A stretch of DNA of 8,684 bases from an uncultured Bacillota bacterium. Lineage in GTDB: Bacteria > Bacillota > Clostridia > Peptostreptococcales > Anaerovoracaceae. The stretch spans positions 1 to 8,684 of the forward strand of contig CAMNJK010000058.1 in the NCBI GenBank assembly GCA_946541435.1, in the 5' to 3' direction. A program made the translations under genes and the position numbers. Positions 1 to 6,269 of this stretch are shown in pieces; within the stretch, counting starts at the first letter, position 1; each line of letters opens with the position of its first letter. Below the pieces are notes generated by a model. The model searched no databases, was not told where the DNA came from, and saw only the letters and a program-made list of their open reading frames with translations.

Positions 1-1184
1 GTCACCTGCTCCGTGTACTCCCCGTTCACGATCTGCACGAAGGAATCCAGATCCGAGAATCCGTTGACCTTGATCCTGCGGATGCGGAACTGATTGTCCG
101 TGCGGCGGGCATAGCGGAAGGGTTCATAGCCGAAAGCCAGGTTATAGCCGCTGTCCCGGGCCGCCCGCTTCATGGCCTTGTTGGTGGCGCCCCAGGGATA
201 CGCGATGTACTTGAATCCATAGGGCTCGTTCATGGCGAAGTCTTCCATCATCTGATCGTAAGTCAGTTTATTGACGGGTTTGTAGCCGTCGATCCGCTTG
301 TGCATGTTGTAGGTGTGGCTCTCGAAAGCCAGGTCCGGGTATTCCGCCCGCACTTCCTCCATCACGTCTTTGGCGAACCGCCGCTGCACGCCGTCCTCCG
401 GGGTATAGGGCGCCGTCACGCCCCCGTTCTCCTCCAGATGATGGCCGATGCAGTAGACTGTAGCCTTCTGCCCGTTCTCCTTCAGAATGGGATATCCCAG
501 ATAGTAGACATTGTCCGCGCCGTCATCAAAAGTCACGACGCAGGACTTGACCGGCACTTCCAGTTTGCCCTGATACCACTGATAGAACTCGTCCATGCTC
601 AGGGTGGTGAATCCCTGGTCCTTCAGATAGTCCATCTGCTGCTCAAACAGATCCGCCGGCACCGTCAGGGAGCTGTGCACGGGATACCCCGCCGGGATCA
701 GCTCATGATAGGTCAGCACCGGAATCTTCTGGGCGGACTGGGATGTGTCGTAGATCACGTCCACCGCCTCGGAAGGCTCTCCTTCATTTTTGTTTTTGGT
801 CAGGGAGTTGTATCCGTAGGCCGCCACCCGGAACTGATAGGGCTTGTCGTGGGTGAAGGCGTCGATCTCGAATTCGCAGGTCTCGCCGTCCGTGATCTCT
901 CCCACCAGTGCAAAGGCTGGCGCGTCCCCGGTACCCGCAGCTTCTTCTGCCTCCGCGGCGTAAATAAAATACCCGTCCGCCTTATCCGCCGGATCCCAGC
1001 GCAGGGTAATATCGTGATAACAGACATCGGCGCTGAGGCCTTCGGTCTTTCCCGGCTCCGGTCCTGCCCGGTGGATCACGCCGTGATAAATGAAGATCCC
1101 CGCTGTCACCAGGATGATCCCGGCCGCAACTGCCGTGACCGCCCGGACGATGCCCCGCCTCTGTTTTCTCGTTCTATTGCTCAT
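1..1184 (-). CDS. Membrane-anchored Fn3 / polysaccharide deacetylase (3' end cut by window)
   Basis: My translation gives 394 residues before the left edge cuts the gene. A basic N-terminus and one hydrophobic segment (about residues 12-33, no lipobox) anchor the protein in the membrane. Residues 48-147 look like a fibronectin type III domain (LRWDPADKADGY near the start, YQFRVAAYGY near the end). From residue 154 comes a NodB-type carbohydrate esterase 4 domain: LTYHEL at 157-162, metal-binding TFDDG at 218-222, the metal histidines in HTYNMH at 290-295, and YPWG at 329-332. Enzymes of this family remove N-acetyl or O-acetyl groups from wall or exported polysaccharide; the substrate here is unknown. 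The start is the only in-frame ATG after an upstream stop. Its ribosome site AAAGGAG lies 13 bases away, which is long, and a four-codon ORF (MTEE, 1181-1195) overlaps the start as ATGA. The family call is firm and the substrate is not. Confidence 0.9.
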   Translation of the reverse strand, partial: MSNRTRKQRRGIVRAVTAVAAGIILVTAGIFIYHGVIHRAGPEPGKTEGLSADVCYHDITLRWDPADKADGYFIYAAEAEEAAGTGDAPAFALVGEITDGETCEFEIDAFTHDKPYQFRVAAYGYNSLTKNKNEGEPSEAVDVIYDTSQSAQKIPVLTYHELIPAGYPVHSSLTVPADLFEQQMDYLKDQGFTTLSMDEFYQWYQGKLEVPVKSCVVTFDDGADNVYYLGYPILKENGQKATVYCIGHHLEENGGVTAPYTPEDGVQRRFAKDVMEEVRAEYPDLAFESHTYNMHKRIDGYKPVNKLTYDQMMEDFAMNEPYGFKYIAYPWGATNKAMKRAARDSGYNLAFGYEPFRYARRTDNQFRIRRIKVNGFSDLDSFVQIVNGEYTEQV

Positions 1185-1286
1185 TCTTCTGTCATTTCTC
1201 CTTTGGTTCGATTATCGCAGCAGCCAGATGGACAAGGCAAGAACCCCGCCGTCTTCTTTTCGGGGCAGGGGATGCCGTGCGTCTGG

Positions 1287-1299
1287 TCTGCCAGGCAGA
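1287..1299. promoter_or_regulatory. 13-base palindrome at the predicted transcription start
   Basis: TCTGCCAGGCAGA is a perfect inverted repeat around its central base. It sits 4-16 bases downstream of the TATACT box of the deacetylase promoter. It could be a repressor operator, or a small hairpin (TCTGC, 3-base loop, GCAGA) at the 5' end of the mRNA. The palindrome and its position are seen directly; the role is inferred. Confidence 0.35.
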
Positions 1300-1302
1300 A
1301 AC

Positions 1303-1311
1303 AGTATACCA
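1303..1311 (-). promoter_or_regulatory. Extended -10 promoter for the deacetylase gene
   Basis: On the minus strand the sequence reads TGGTATACT: a TG dinucleotide, one base, then TATACT, five of six matches to TATAAT. No good -35 hexamer is found 16-18 bases upstream, as is common for extended -10 promoters. It would start transcription near 1296 and leave a leader of about 110 bases before the start codon at 1184. The metallophosphoesterase promoter at 2740-2748 has the same TGGTA form. Confidence 0.5.
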
Positions 1312-1357
1312 TATATTGTGGTGCTATATTGAGGTGTTTTGCATCAGCGCAGGGATT

Positions 1358-2710
1358 TTATCGGGACGATGGGGATTTCAGGGGGACGGTCTGCGGGCTT
1401 TTCACCGGGCGGGCATAGTATTCCTCTCCGATCAGGTCCCTGTCGATATAGTTCCTGTAGGGGTTGGCCTCTCCCCTGGCGCCGAGCCTGTGCTTCCCGT
1501 TGCTGTCATACCGGGTCAGGACCACCCGGTCGGGATAGATCTCACAGATGGTCCCGGTCAGGGTCATGTCCGCGGCGTCGAACTTATTTCTGATCCCTGC
1601 CGCATTCTCCTCCGGTCCGCAGTTCATGTAGTAGCCCAGATAACCGGCGTTGAGATAGGTGAACCGCAGGATCTTCTTTGTATAGGAATCCGTCTCCCGG
1701 GAACTTTTTGTGAAGTCGGGCAGCAGCAGGGTATCACCCGCTGCTTTGTAAACACAGGCCCCGCCCATGTAGCAGTCCCAGCCTTTGGAGTGGTTGTGGC
1801 CGTACAGATAGATGATGTTCAGCGACTTCGCCGCCCGGTTGACTCTTTTGAAGATGCGTTTGGCGTAGAGATTGTCTCCGCTGCCATGGCGGGAGGATGT
1901 CCGGGCCGTATAATGCAGGGGCACGTGTCCTGCGATGAAGACCGGGCGGGTCTCTCCCCCGGCGATCAGCTGATCAAAACATTTCTCCATCTTCTTCGCC
2001 GCCCGGGTGACCTTTTTCAGACTGCCGGTCGTATGTCCCTGCACCCAGGGATAGTCCATTTCTGTATTCAGGACATAGATCAGGCAGTCTTCGTATTCAT
2101 GCAGGCCTGAGTCGGCGATGGATTCCGTCAGCCGGTCGTGGTTTCCCTGGACGAAGACCATGTCCTTCTTCTTCAGATCCGGGCATATCTTCTTCACTGT
2201 CTTCCGGATCGTCCTGATGGAATCCTCCGGGCTCAGCTGATAATTATACAGACGGGAGTCATTGGTATAATCTCCGCAGATGATCACCTGATCCGGGTGT
2301 TTTCCCTTCGCGGCCGCTGTTCTCAGAATGCCCCGCAGTGTTTTTCGGGGATCCGGAAAGCCATCTGCCTTCTGATAGTCCGACGCGAAGAAAAGAGTAC
2401 ACAAAGGAGCCTGTTGATCAGTCTCTGACCCGGTCTTCGGCCCCGTCTCCGCCCCGGCGCCGTTCTTCGTTCCGGTCCCCTGCGCCGTTCCTCTCTCCTG
2501 CCCGGCACCGGCGGCATCACTCCCTGTCACCTCCGAAGCCGTCGCAGCCTCGATGCTCTGATCCTGACCACAGGAGACCAGGGTGAACCCCATCATGATC
2601 ATCAGCAGGACCAGGACCCCAGCCAGGACTGCTGCAGTACTGCATTTTCCCTGCTTCGGTTTCTTCACATCGGTTTTCCGGAGTTCTATCATCTTTTTTC
2701 TGACCTCCAT
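1358..2710 (-). CDS. Lipoprotein metallophosphoesterase (calcineurin-like)
   Basis: The 450-residue product has a basic start, a hydrophobic stretch (about 25-44) and a lipobox LVSC at 44-47, so Cys47 should be lipidated and the enzyme held outside the membrane. Residues 50-100 are a low-complexity Gly/Ala/Thr/Glu linker. The catalytic domain shows the metallophosphoesterase motifs in order: SDYQ (110-113), GDYTND (146-151), GNHD (189-192), GHVPLH (261-266) and GHNH (304-307). These bind two metal ions and cleave phosphate mono- or diesters. The usual first motif D-x-H is D-x-Q here. The substrate is unknown; a wall or teichoic phosphodiester is plausible from the neighbours. The start is ambiguous: ATG at 2710 has AGGA six bases upstream, while ATG at 2692 (Met7) has GGAGG eleven bases upstream. 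Both keep the signal peptide. No convincing terminator follows the stop, so read-through into the deacetylase gene is possible. Confidence 0.88.
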   Translation of the reverse strand: MEVRKKMIELRKTDVKKPKQGKCSTAAVLAGVLVLLMIMMGFTLVSCGQDQSIEAATASEVTGSDAAGAGQERGTAQGTGTKNGAGAETGPKTGSETDQQAPLCTLFFASDYQKADGFPDPRKTLRGILRTAAAKGKHPDQVIICGDYTNDSRLYNYQLSPEDSIRTIRKTVKKICPDLKKKDMVFVQGNHDRLTESIADSGLHEYEDCLIYVLNTEMDYPWVQGHTTGSLKKVTRAAKKMEKCFDQLIAGGETRPVFIAGHVPLHYTARTSSRHGSGDNLYAKRIFKRVNRAAKSLNIIYLYGHNHSKGWDCYMGGACVYKAAGDTLLLPDFTKSSRETDSYTKKILRFTYLNAGYLGYYMNCGPEENAAGIRNKFDAADMTLTGTICEIYPDRVVLTRYDSNGKHRLGARGEANPYRNYIDRDLIGEEYYARPVKSPQTVPLKSPSSR

Positions 2711-2739
2711 TCGTCTTCCTGAATCCCCTTCTGATTCTT

Positions 2740-2772
2740 ATTCTACCATGGAATGCCGGCTTTTTGAGTCAA
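2740..2772 (-). promoter_or_regulatory. Extended -10 promoter for the metallophosphoesterase gene
   Basis: The minus strand carries TGGTAGAAT (2748-2740), an extended -10 with TAGAAT matching TATAAT at five of six bases. A TTGACT resembling a -35 lies at 2772-2767, but the spacer is 21 bases, too long for a normal sigma-70-type promoter, so the TG extension probably carries the weight. Transcription would begin near 2733 and give a short leader of about 23 bases that holds the AGGA ribosome site. Confidence 0.5.
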
Positions 2773-2895
2773 GTCCTGAATGTGATGTAACTTCCATTCG
2801 GTCATGTAAGCGCCTGGCCTGATTCCTGGCGGACGGCATCTGAAGGGCCGTATTGTCCTCCCCTGGACCCTTGTCCAAAAAATCCTTTGAAAACC

Positions 2896-2950
2896 CCGGA
2901 AATTGTTTGCTGTCAAACAATTTTCGGCATTCTGAAGGGAAAATTGTTTA
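2896..2950. repeat. Palindromic element, copy 1
   Basis: A 14-base-pair stem with one G-U pair joins 2896-2909 to 2914-2927 around a CTGT loop. Its core is AATTGTTT (2901-2908), six bases, then AAACAATT (2915-2922). A further AATTGTTT follows at 2942-2949, nineteen bases on. The second arm can pair instead with this downstream word over 11 bases (2915-2925 with 2939-2949), so two hairpins exclude each other. The same 8-6-8-19-8 layout recurs in copy 2. No T-run follows, so it is not an ordinary terminator. Confidence 0.7.
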
Positions 2951-3040
2951 CAGATGGCCCGGCAGGGGAAGCGCCGCAGGGCCACGGAGAAGGAAACATG
3001 TGAATATCTTGTTGCCCCGAAATTTTTCACACCCGACACA

Positions 3041-3136
3041 CCTGCCAGCAAACAAAATCCCAGACAAAACCGCTGAAATTGTTTACGAGCAAACAATTCT
3101 GGACATAATCCAGCAAAAATTGTTTGCTCGGGCAGG
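3041..3136. repeat. Palindromic element, copy 2, with competing folds
   Basis: AATTGTTT (3077-3084), AAACAATT (3091-3098) and AATTGTTT (3118-3125) repeat the spacing of copy 1 exactly, with different bases between. Fold A has an outer stem of 15 pairs with a 2-base bulge (3041-3055 with 3120-3128 and 3131-3136), enclosing an 8-pair hairpin (3077-3098) and a 5-pair hairpin CTGGA/TCCAG (3099-3113). Fold B pairs 3086-3098 with 3118-3130 perfectly over 13 bases and keeps the CTGGA/TCCAG hairpin inside. The two folds cannot coexist. The element may be DNA-binding sites, a REP-like repeat or a structured RNA. Confidence 0.7.
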
Positions 3137-3284
3137 CTTTGCCTGCAGGAGGGCGGATGCGATCCACTTGCTGACCCTTTGGTCTAACAACAACCGCCAG
3201 CCAAATGACTTCGACTTCCTGAGCTCCGGCAAAGGCTGGCCCGGGAATTTGGGATAATCGGTGTCAGGGTTTTTCGTTCCGCTC

Positions 3285-3314
3285 TTGCCTGGGGCAGGGG
3301 GAATACGATAGAAT
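3285..3314 (+). promoter_or_regulatory. Promoter for the GT-C membrane protein gene
   Basis: TTGCCT (3285-3290) and TAGAAT (3309-3314) are separated by 18 bases and resemble sigma-70-type -35 and -10 boxes. The predicted start of transcription falls at about 3320-3322, on the ATG at 3321. This suggests a leaderless or nearly leaderless mRNA. It agrees with the lack of a ribosome site at useful distance: the nearest purine run, AGGGGG at 3296-3301, lies 19 bases before the ATG. Confidence 0.4.
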
Positions 3315-3320
3315 ACAGTC

Positions 3321-5576
3321 ATGGATATGAATCAAGAAGCTAAATTAAAACGATTCGGAAGCCACGCTTCCTATGAACCCCTGGGCACGGTGGTCCGGCT
3401 GGCCTGCCTTGCAGCCTGCCTGGCCATGATCCTGATCGCCCTGTTCGTCTACCGGGCCAGCGCGCCGGCAGTCCTGACCGCCATCGCCTTCATGATCGTC
3501 TATGTCCAGCTGCCGGGACTTTTCTGGCTGCGGACTGCGGGATTCCGGCCGCGGCACATCTCGACAGCCCTGGCCACAGGATTCTTCACAGGCTGGGCTT
3601 TTCTGACCCTGGTCTACTTCATCACAGAACTGATCCACACCAATGCCCTGCTCTATATCGCAGGACCGGTATGCACCCTGGTCTGGATTTTCCAGCGCGT
3701 CCGCGGCCGCCGGCGTAAGGTCCGCACCGGAGCAGGCTCTGCCGATTTGCAAAGGCAGGCAGATTCCAGTAACGCGCTGAATAACATGCCGGCCGCAGCA
3801 GAGGATCAAACTGCGTCTCTCAAAAGGACAGTGTCACAAGGTTTCCCCCAGCGGCTGCGGGCGGGATTCCTATCCCTGTCCCCTGCCCTGTGCGTTTTCC
3901 TGACGGGGGCCCTGCTCTATACCATGCTGATGACCCAGTACCTGTACCTTTCGCCGGAAGTGGATCACATGATCACCATGAATCCGGACAAGGGATTCCA
4001 TCTGGGACTCATCAATTCCCTGTCCCATGGATGGCCGCTGGAGTGTCCCTGGTTTTCCGGGCTTTATTACAACTATCACATATTCACGGAGCTGCTGTAC
4101 TCCGTTCCGGTCCGCCTCTTCGGACTGACGGCGGATACCATGCTCTTTTCCGTGGGCCCCTATCTGACGGTCTACTGTTTCGGGGTGTCCCTCTACGCGG
4201 CATTCCGCGAGATGTGCGCGCGGCCTGACCGGGCAGGTCTCTACTGCCTGGCCCTGCTGCTGTCCAACATCTTCATCGCCAGAGGCATCGACCAGTCCAT
4301 CGCCTTCCTGTTCATCTTCCGCAATGAGAACGTGGCGGGCTACGGTGTCAGCGGCGTCCTGGTCCTGATCATCCTGATCCGGTACTGGTATAAGGAGCAT
4401 GCAGGCGGCGGATTCGCCTGGCGCAAGTTCCTGATCCTGCTGGCCGTCCTGATGCTGGTCACCGGCATCAAGGGCCCCTTCGGCGTGGTGGCCGTGGCCG
4501 CCCTCTGGGGCACCTGGGTCCTGGGACTCATCCTGCGGCAGGCGCGGGTCAGGACCATCCTGCCTTTGCTTCTCCTGTCCGCCGGATTCTACGTGGTCTA
4601 CGCCATCATCCTGGGCTCCAAAGGACAGTCCGCCAGCGCGGGAGAATCGCTGATCGCCCTGGCCAACATCATCGACATCACCTTCTATAAGGCGCCGCTG
4701 GTGGCCCTGATGAAATCCATGGGCCTGCCCTCTGTCCTGCGCTACGCCGTGCTGCTGGGCATCTTCACGGTCTTCCTGCTCACCGCCTTTTTCCTGCCCT
4801 TTGTGATCGGGTACATCCGGGAACTGATCCTGGTGTGCGCGAAGAAAAAGGCCTTCGACTTCCCCCGCGTCTTTGTTTACGCGGCGTCGCTGGTGGGCTT
4901 CATCGCCATGATGCTGCTCAACTATCACGGACACAGCCAGATCTATTTCGGTTTCGTGACCGTTTTCCTGGCCCCCCTGATCGCCTTCTGGTTCTTCGAG
5001 GACATGGAAGGAAACCGGGGCACCCTGATGCGGATCATCCGGGGCATTTTCATCGTCTGCCTGATCCTGTCCGCCATCGGGCTGGCATCCTTCCTGGCAG
5101 GTGAGATGGGCGAAGCAGCCAGATCCGCCGATCCGGGCGCGCCCGGCGGCAACAGATACAAATCCATCAGCCACAAGGAATATGAAGCCATGCGCTGGAT
5201 CGACAGGAACACCCCCAGGGATGCCCTGCTGGCCACCGACCGGTATTACACCGTGGCGCCGAAGAACTTCGATGTGGCGGACCGCTGGGACAACCGGTAC
5301 TTCCTGTACGCGGATTACGCCAACCGGATCTGCTACTTCGCGGGGGCCGGCTACAACCTGCCTGCCCGTGACTGGGAGAAACGCCTGGAGCGGATCCGGA
5401 CCAACGACCGCTTCTTCGACCCGGCGGATGAAGGCCGGGGCGAACTGGCCCGGTCCCTCGGCATCGACTACGTGGTGGTTTCCAAGCGCTTCACCAAGTG
5501 CGGCGATCTGGAGAACGAAGACTATGAGCTTTGCTTCTCCAACAAGCACATTGATATCTACGCCATCACCGATTGA
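3321..5576 (+). CDS. Polytopic membrane protein, GT-C glycosyltransferase-like
   Basis: This 751-residue protein has roughly twelve hydrophobic segments: for example 24-46, 48-70, 84-107, 108-126, 187-209, 277-300, 305-325, 343-360, 379-410, 418-438, 477-505 and 523-560, with a last one at 578-602. A charged, low-complexity loop spans 128-182. After the fifth segment comes an acidic loop, PEVDH (212-216) and PDKGFH (222-227), followed by an aromatic stretch (244-263). This resembles the first extracytoplasmic loop of GT-C enzymes, which use polyprenyl-phosphate sugars as donors outside the membrane. Residues 603-751 form a soluble tail with RWIDRNTPRDALLATDRYY, a pattern common in such proteins. 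I infer transfer of sugars to a surface polymer; no specific substrate is visible. No ribosome site fits the ATG. The 65-base gap to the next gene has no clear terminator, so the two may be co-transcribed. Confidence 0.75.
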   Translation: MDMNQEAKLKRFGSHASYEPLGTVVRLACLAACLAMILIALFVYRASAPAVLTAIAFMIVYVQLPGLFWLRTAGFRPRHISTALATGFFTGWAFLTLVYFITELIHTNALLYIAGPVCTLVWIFQRVRGRRRKVRTGAGSADLQRQADSSNALNNMPAAAEDQTASLKRTVSQGFPQRLRAGFLSLSPALCVFLTGALLYTMLMTQYLYLSPEVDHMITMNPDKGFHLGLINSLSHGWPLECPWFSGLYYNYHIFTELLYSVPVRLFGLTADTMLFSVGPYLTVYCFGVSLYAAFREMCARPDRAGLYCLALLLSNIFIARGIDQSIAFLFIFRNENVAGYGVSGVLVLIILIRYWYKEHAGGGFAWRKFLILLAVLMLVTGIKGPFGVVAVAALWGTWVLGLILRQARVRTILPLLLLSAGFYVVYAIILGSKGQSASAGESLIALANIIDITFYKAPLVALMKSMGLPSVLRYAVLLGIFTVFLLTAFFLPFVIGYIRELILVCAKKKAFDFPRVFVYAASLVGFIAMMLLNYHGHSQIYFGFVTVFLAPLIAFWFFEDMEGNRGTLMRIIRGIFIVCLILSAIGLASFLAGEMGEAARSADPGAPGGNRYKSISHKEYEAMRWIDRNTPRDALLATDRYYTVAPKNFDVADRWDNRYFLYADYANRICYFAGAGYNLPARDWEKRLERIRTNDRFFDPADEGRGELARSLGIDYVVVSKRFTKCGDLENEDYELCFSNKHIDIYAITD

Positions 5577-5641
5577 TCACAAACAGGCATTATGATAACT
5601 ATGACGCAAATCAAAAGCGGTATTGAGGAGGTATATGAACC

Positions 5642-6232
5642 ATGAAAGAACACAGAACCAGACACCTGCCTTTGCTCCTGATGGCGCTGCTCATGGCAGT
5701 CCTGATGGCCGGCGCCTTCGCCCTCACCGGATGCGGGGACGCGGATGAAGCGACGGACACTGCCGCCACCGAAGCCACAGCGGAATCCAAGCCGGATGTG
5801 GTCCCCCTGGAAGAGGAGGACAGTCCGGAAAACAACTACGGCGCCCTGCCCGGCGACAATGTGGTGGAAGACCCCTACGAAGCCATGTCTGAGAAAGAGC
5901 GGGTCGAGGTCAAGGCGGAATCAGCCATCAAGAACAAGGATGTGAACAACTTCATCGGCAAATGGAAGGGCACCAAAGAGACGGCCTATGACATCTACGG
6001 CCACCTGAAGGTCAACATCAAAAGAGACGGAACCATCAACATCGACGTTGTGGATGAGAATCTGGACGGCACCTGGGAGATGCAGGATGACGGCCTCCAC
6101 TACAAGAACGAACTCATGACCGGCCGGATCTTTTACGGCCGCACCGGAGAACTGACCATCGACAACGATGACTGGGATTACGACAACGAAGACACCGGCA
6201 TTGCCGTCATTCTCAAGCCAATGAAAAAATAG
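5642..6232 (+). CDS. Small lipoprotein of unknown function
   Basis: The 196-residue product has a basic N-terminus, a hydrophobic run (9-28) and a lipobox LTGC at 28-31, so Cys31 should be lipidated and the rest held outside the membrane. An acidic linker rich in Ala, Thr, Glu and Asp runs from 32 to about 100. The C-terminal part (104-196) alternates polar and hydrophobic residues with Gly turns (IGKWKGT, GTWEMQDDGLHY, GRIFYGRTGELTIDNDD). It looks like a small beta-barrel or lipocalin-like fold, with no catalytic motif seen. The ribosome site GAGGAGG (5625-5631) lies 10 bases before the ATG. A second ATG at 5635 is out of frame and opens no useful ORF. It follows the GT-C gene on the same strand and converges on the glycerophosphotransferase gene with 19 bases between stop codons. 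Confidence 0.85.
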   Translation: MKEHRTRHLPLLLMALLMAVLMAGAFALTGCGDADEATDTAATEATAESKPDVVPLEEEDSPENNYGALPGDNVVEDPYEAMSEKERVEVKAESAIKNKDVNNFIGKWKGTKETAYDIYGHLKVNIKRDGTINIDVVDENLDGTWEMQDDGLHYKNELMTGRIFYGRTGELTIDNDDWDYDNEDTGIAVILKPMKK

Positions 6233-6234
6233 CA

Positions 6235-6269
6235 GAAAAAAACAGCGGGCGTCAGTTGGCGCTCGCTGT
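6235..6269 (-). terminator. Intrinsic terminator of the glycerophosphotransferase genes
   Basis: ACAGCGGGCG (6242-6251) and CGCTCGCTGT (6260-6269) form a 10-position stem around an 8-base loop. Read on the minus strand the stem (nine pairs plus one A-C mismatch) is followed by seven T residues (6242-6236), the usual intrinsic terminator. The upstream arm lies inside the last codons and the stop codon is in the loop. On the plus strand the hairpin is not followed by T residues, so it should not stop the lipoprotein transcript well. Confidence 0.8.

Larger units (their letters stand above)
2711..3320. other. Divergent intergenic region, no credible gene
   Basis: These 610 bases separate the start codons of the metallophosphoesterase (minus) and the GT-C protein (plus). 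Open frames of up to 134 codons exist on both strands (for example 2853-3257 plus and 2743-3096 minus). They run through palindromic repeats, have no proper ribosome site and give no recognisable protein, so I do not call them genes. The stretch holds candidate promoters at each end, two structured palindromic elements (2896-2950 and 3041-3136), a small hairpin GCAGGC-TTT-GCCTGC (3132-3146), and a near-duplicate of CGGCATCTGAAGGG (2834-2847) at 2925-2939. A third, decayed element may lie at 3016-3058. Confidence 0.6.

Noticed and set aside
1277..2110. 277-codon plus-strand ORF opposite the metallophosphoesterase gene
   Set aside because: It is a shadow of the phosphoesterase reading frame and gives no known protein.
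2864..2877. TGGAC-CCTT-GTCCA hairpin next to an A-run as a terminator
   Set aside because: The stem is only five pairs and on the plus strand it is followed by A, not T; on the minus strand the T-run comes before the hairpin.
2896..3136. CRISPR array with 22-base repeats and 19-base spacers
   Set aside because: Only two full palindromic repeats exist, their six central bases differ, they are 154 bases apart, spacers are shorter than usual and no cas gene is present.
2853..3257. 134-codon plus-strand ORF in the divergent region
   Set aside because: It reads through the palindromic repeats, has no ribosome site, and its composition is unlike the neighbouring genes.
3870..5549. 559-codon minus-strand ORF inside the GT-C gene
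   Set aside because: It is antisense to a well-supported membrane protein and its product is rich in His, Gln, Asp and Gly with no domain, the usual by-product of GC-rich codon use.
5573..5601. Promoter for the small lipoprotein gene (TTGATC, then GATAAC or TATGAT)
   Set aside because: No pair of boxes with good matches has a spacer of 16-18 bases, so co-transcription with the GT-C gene is as likely.
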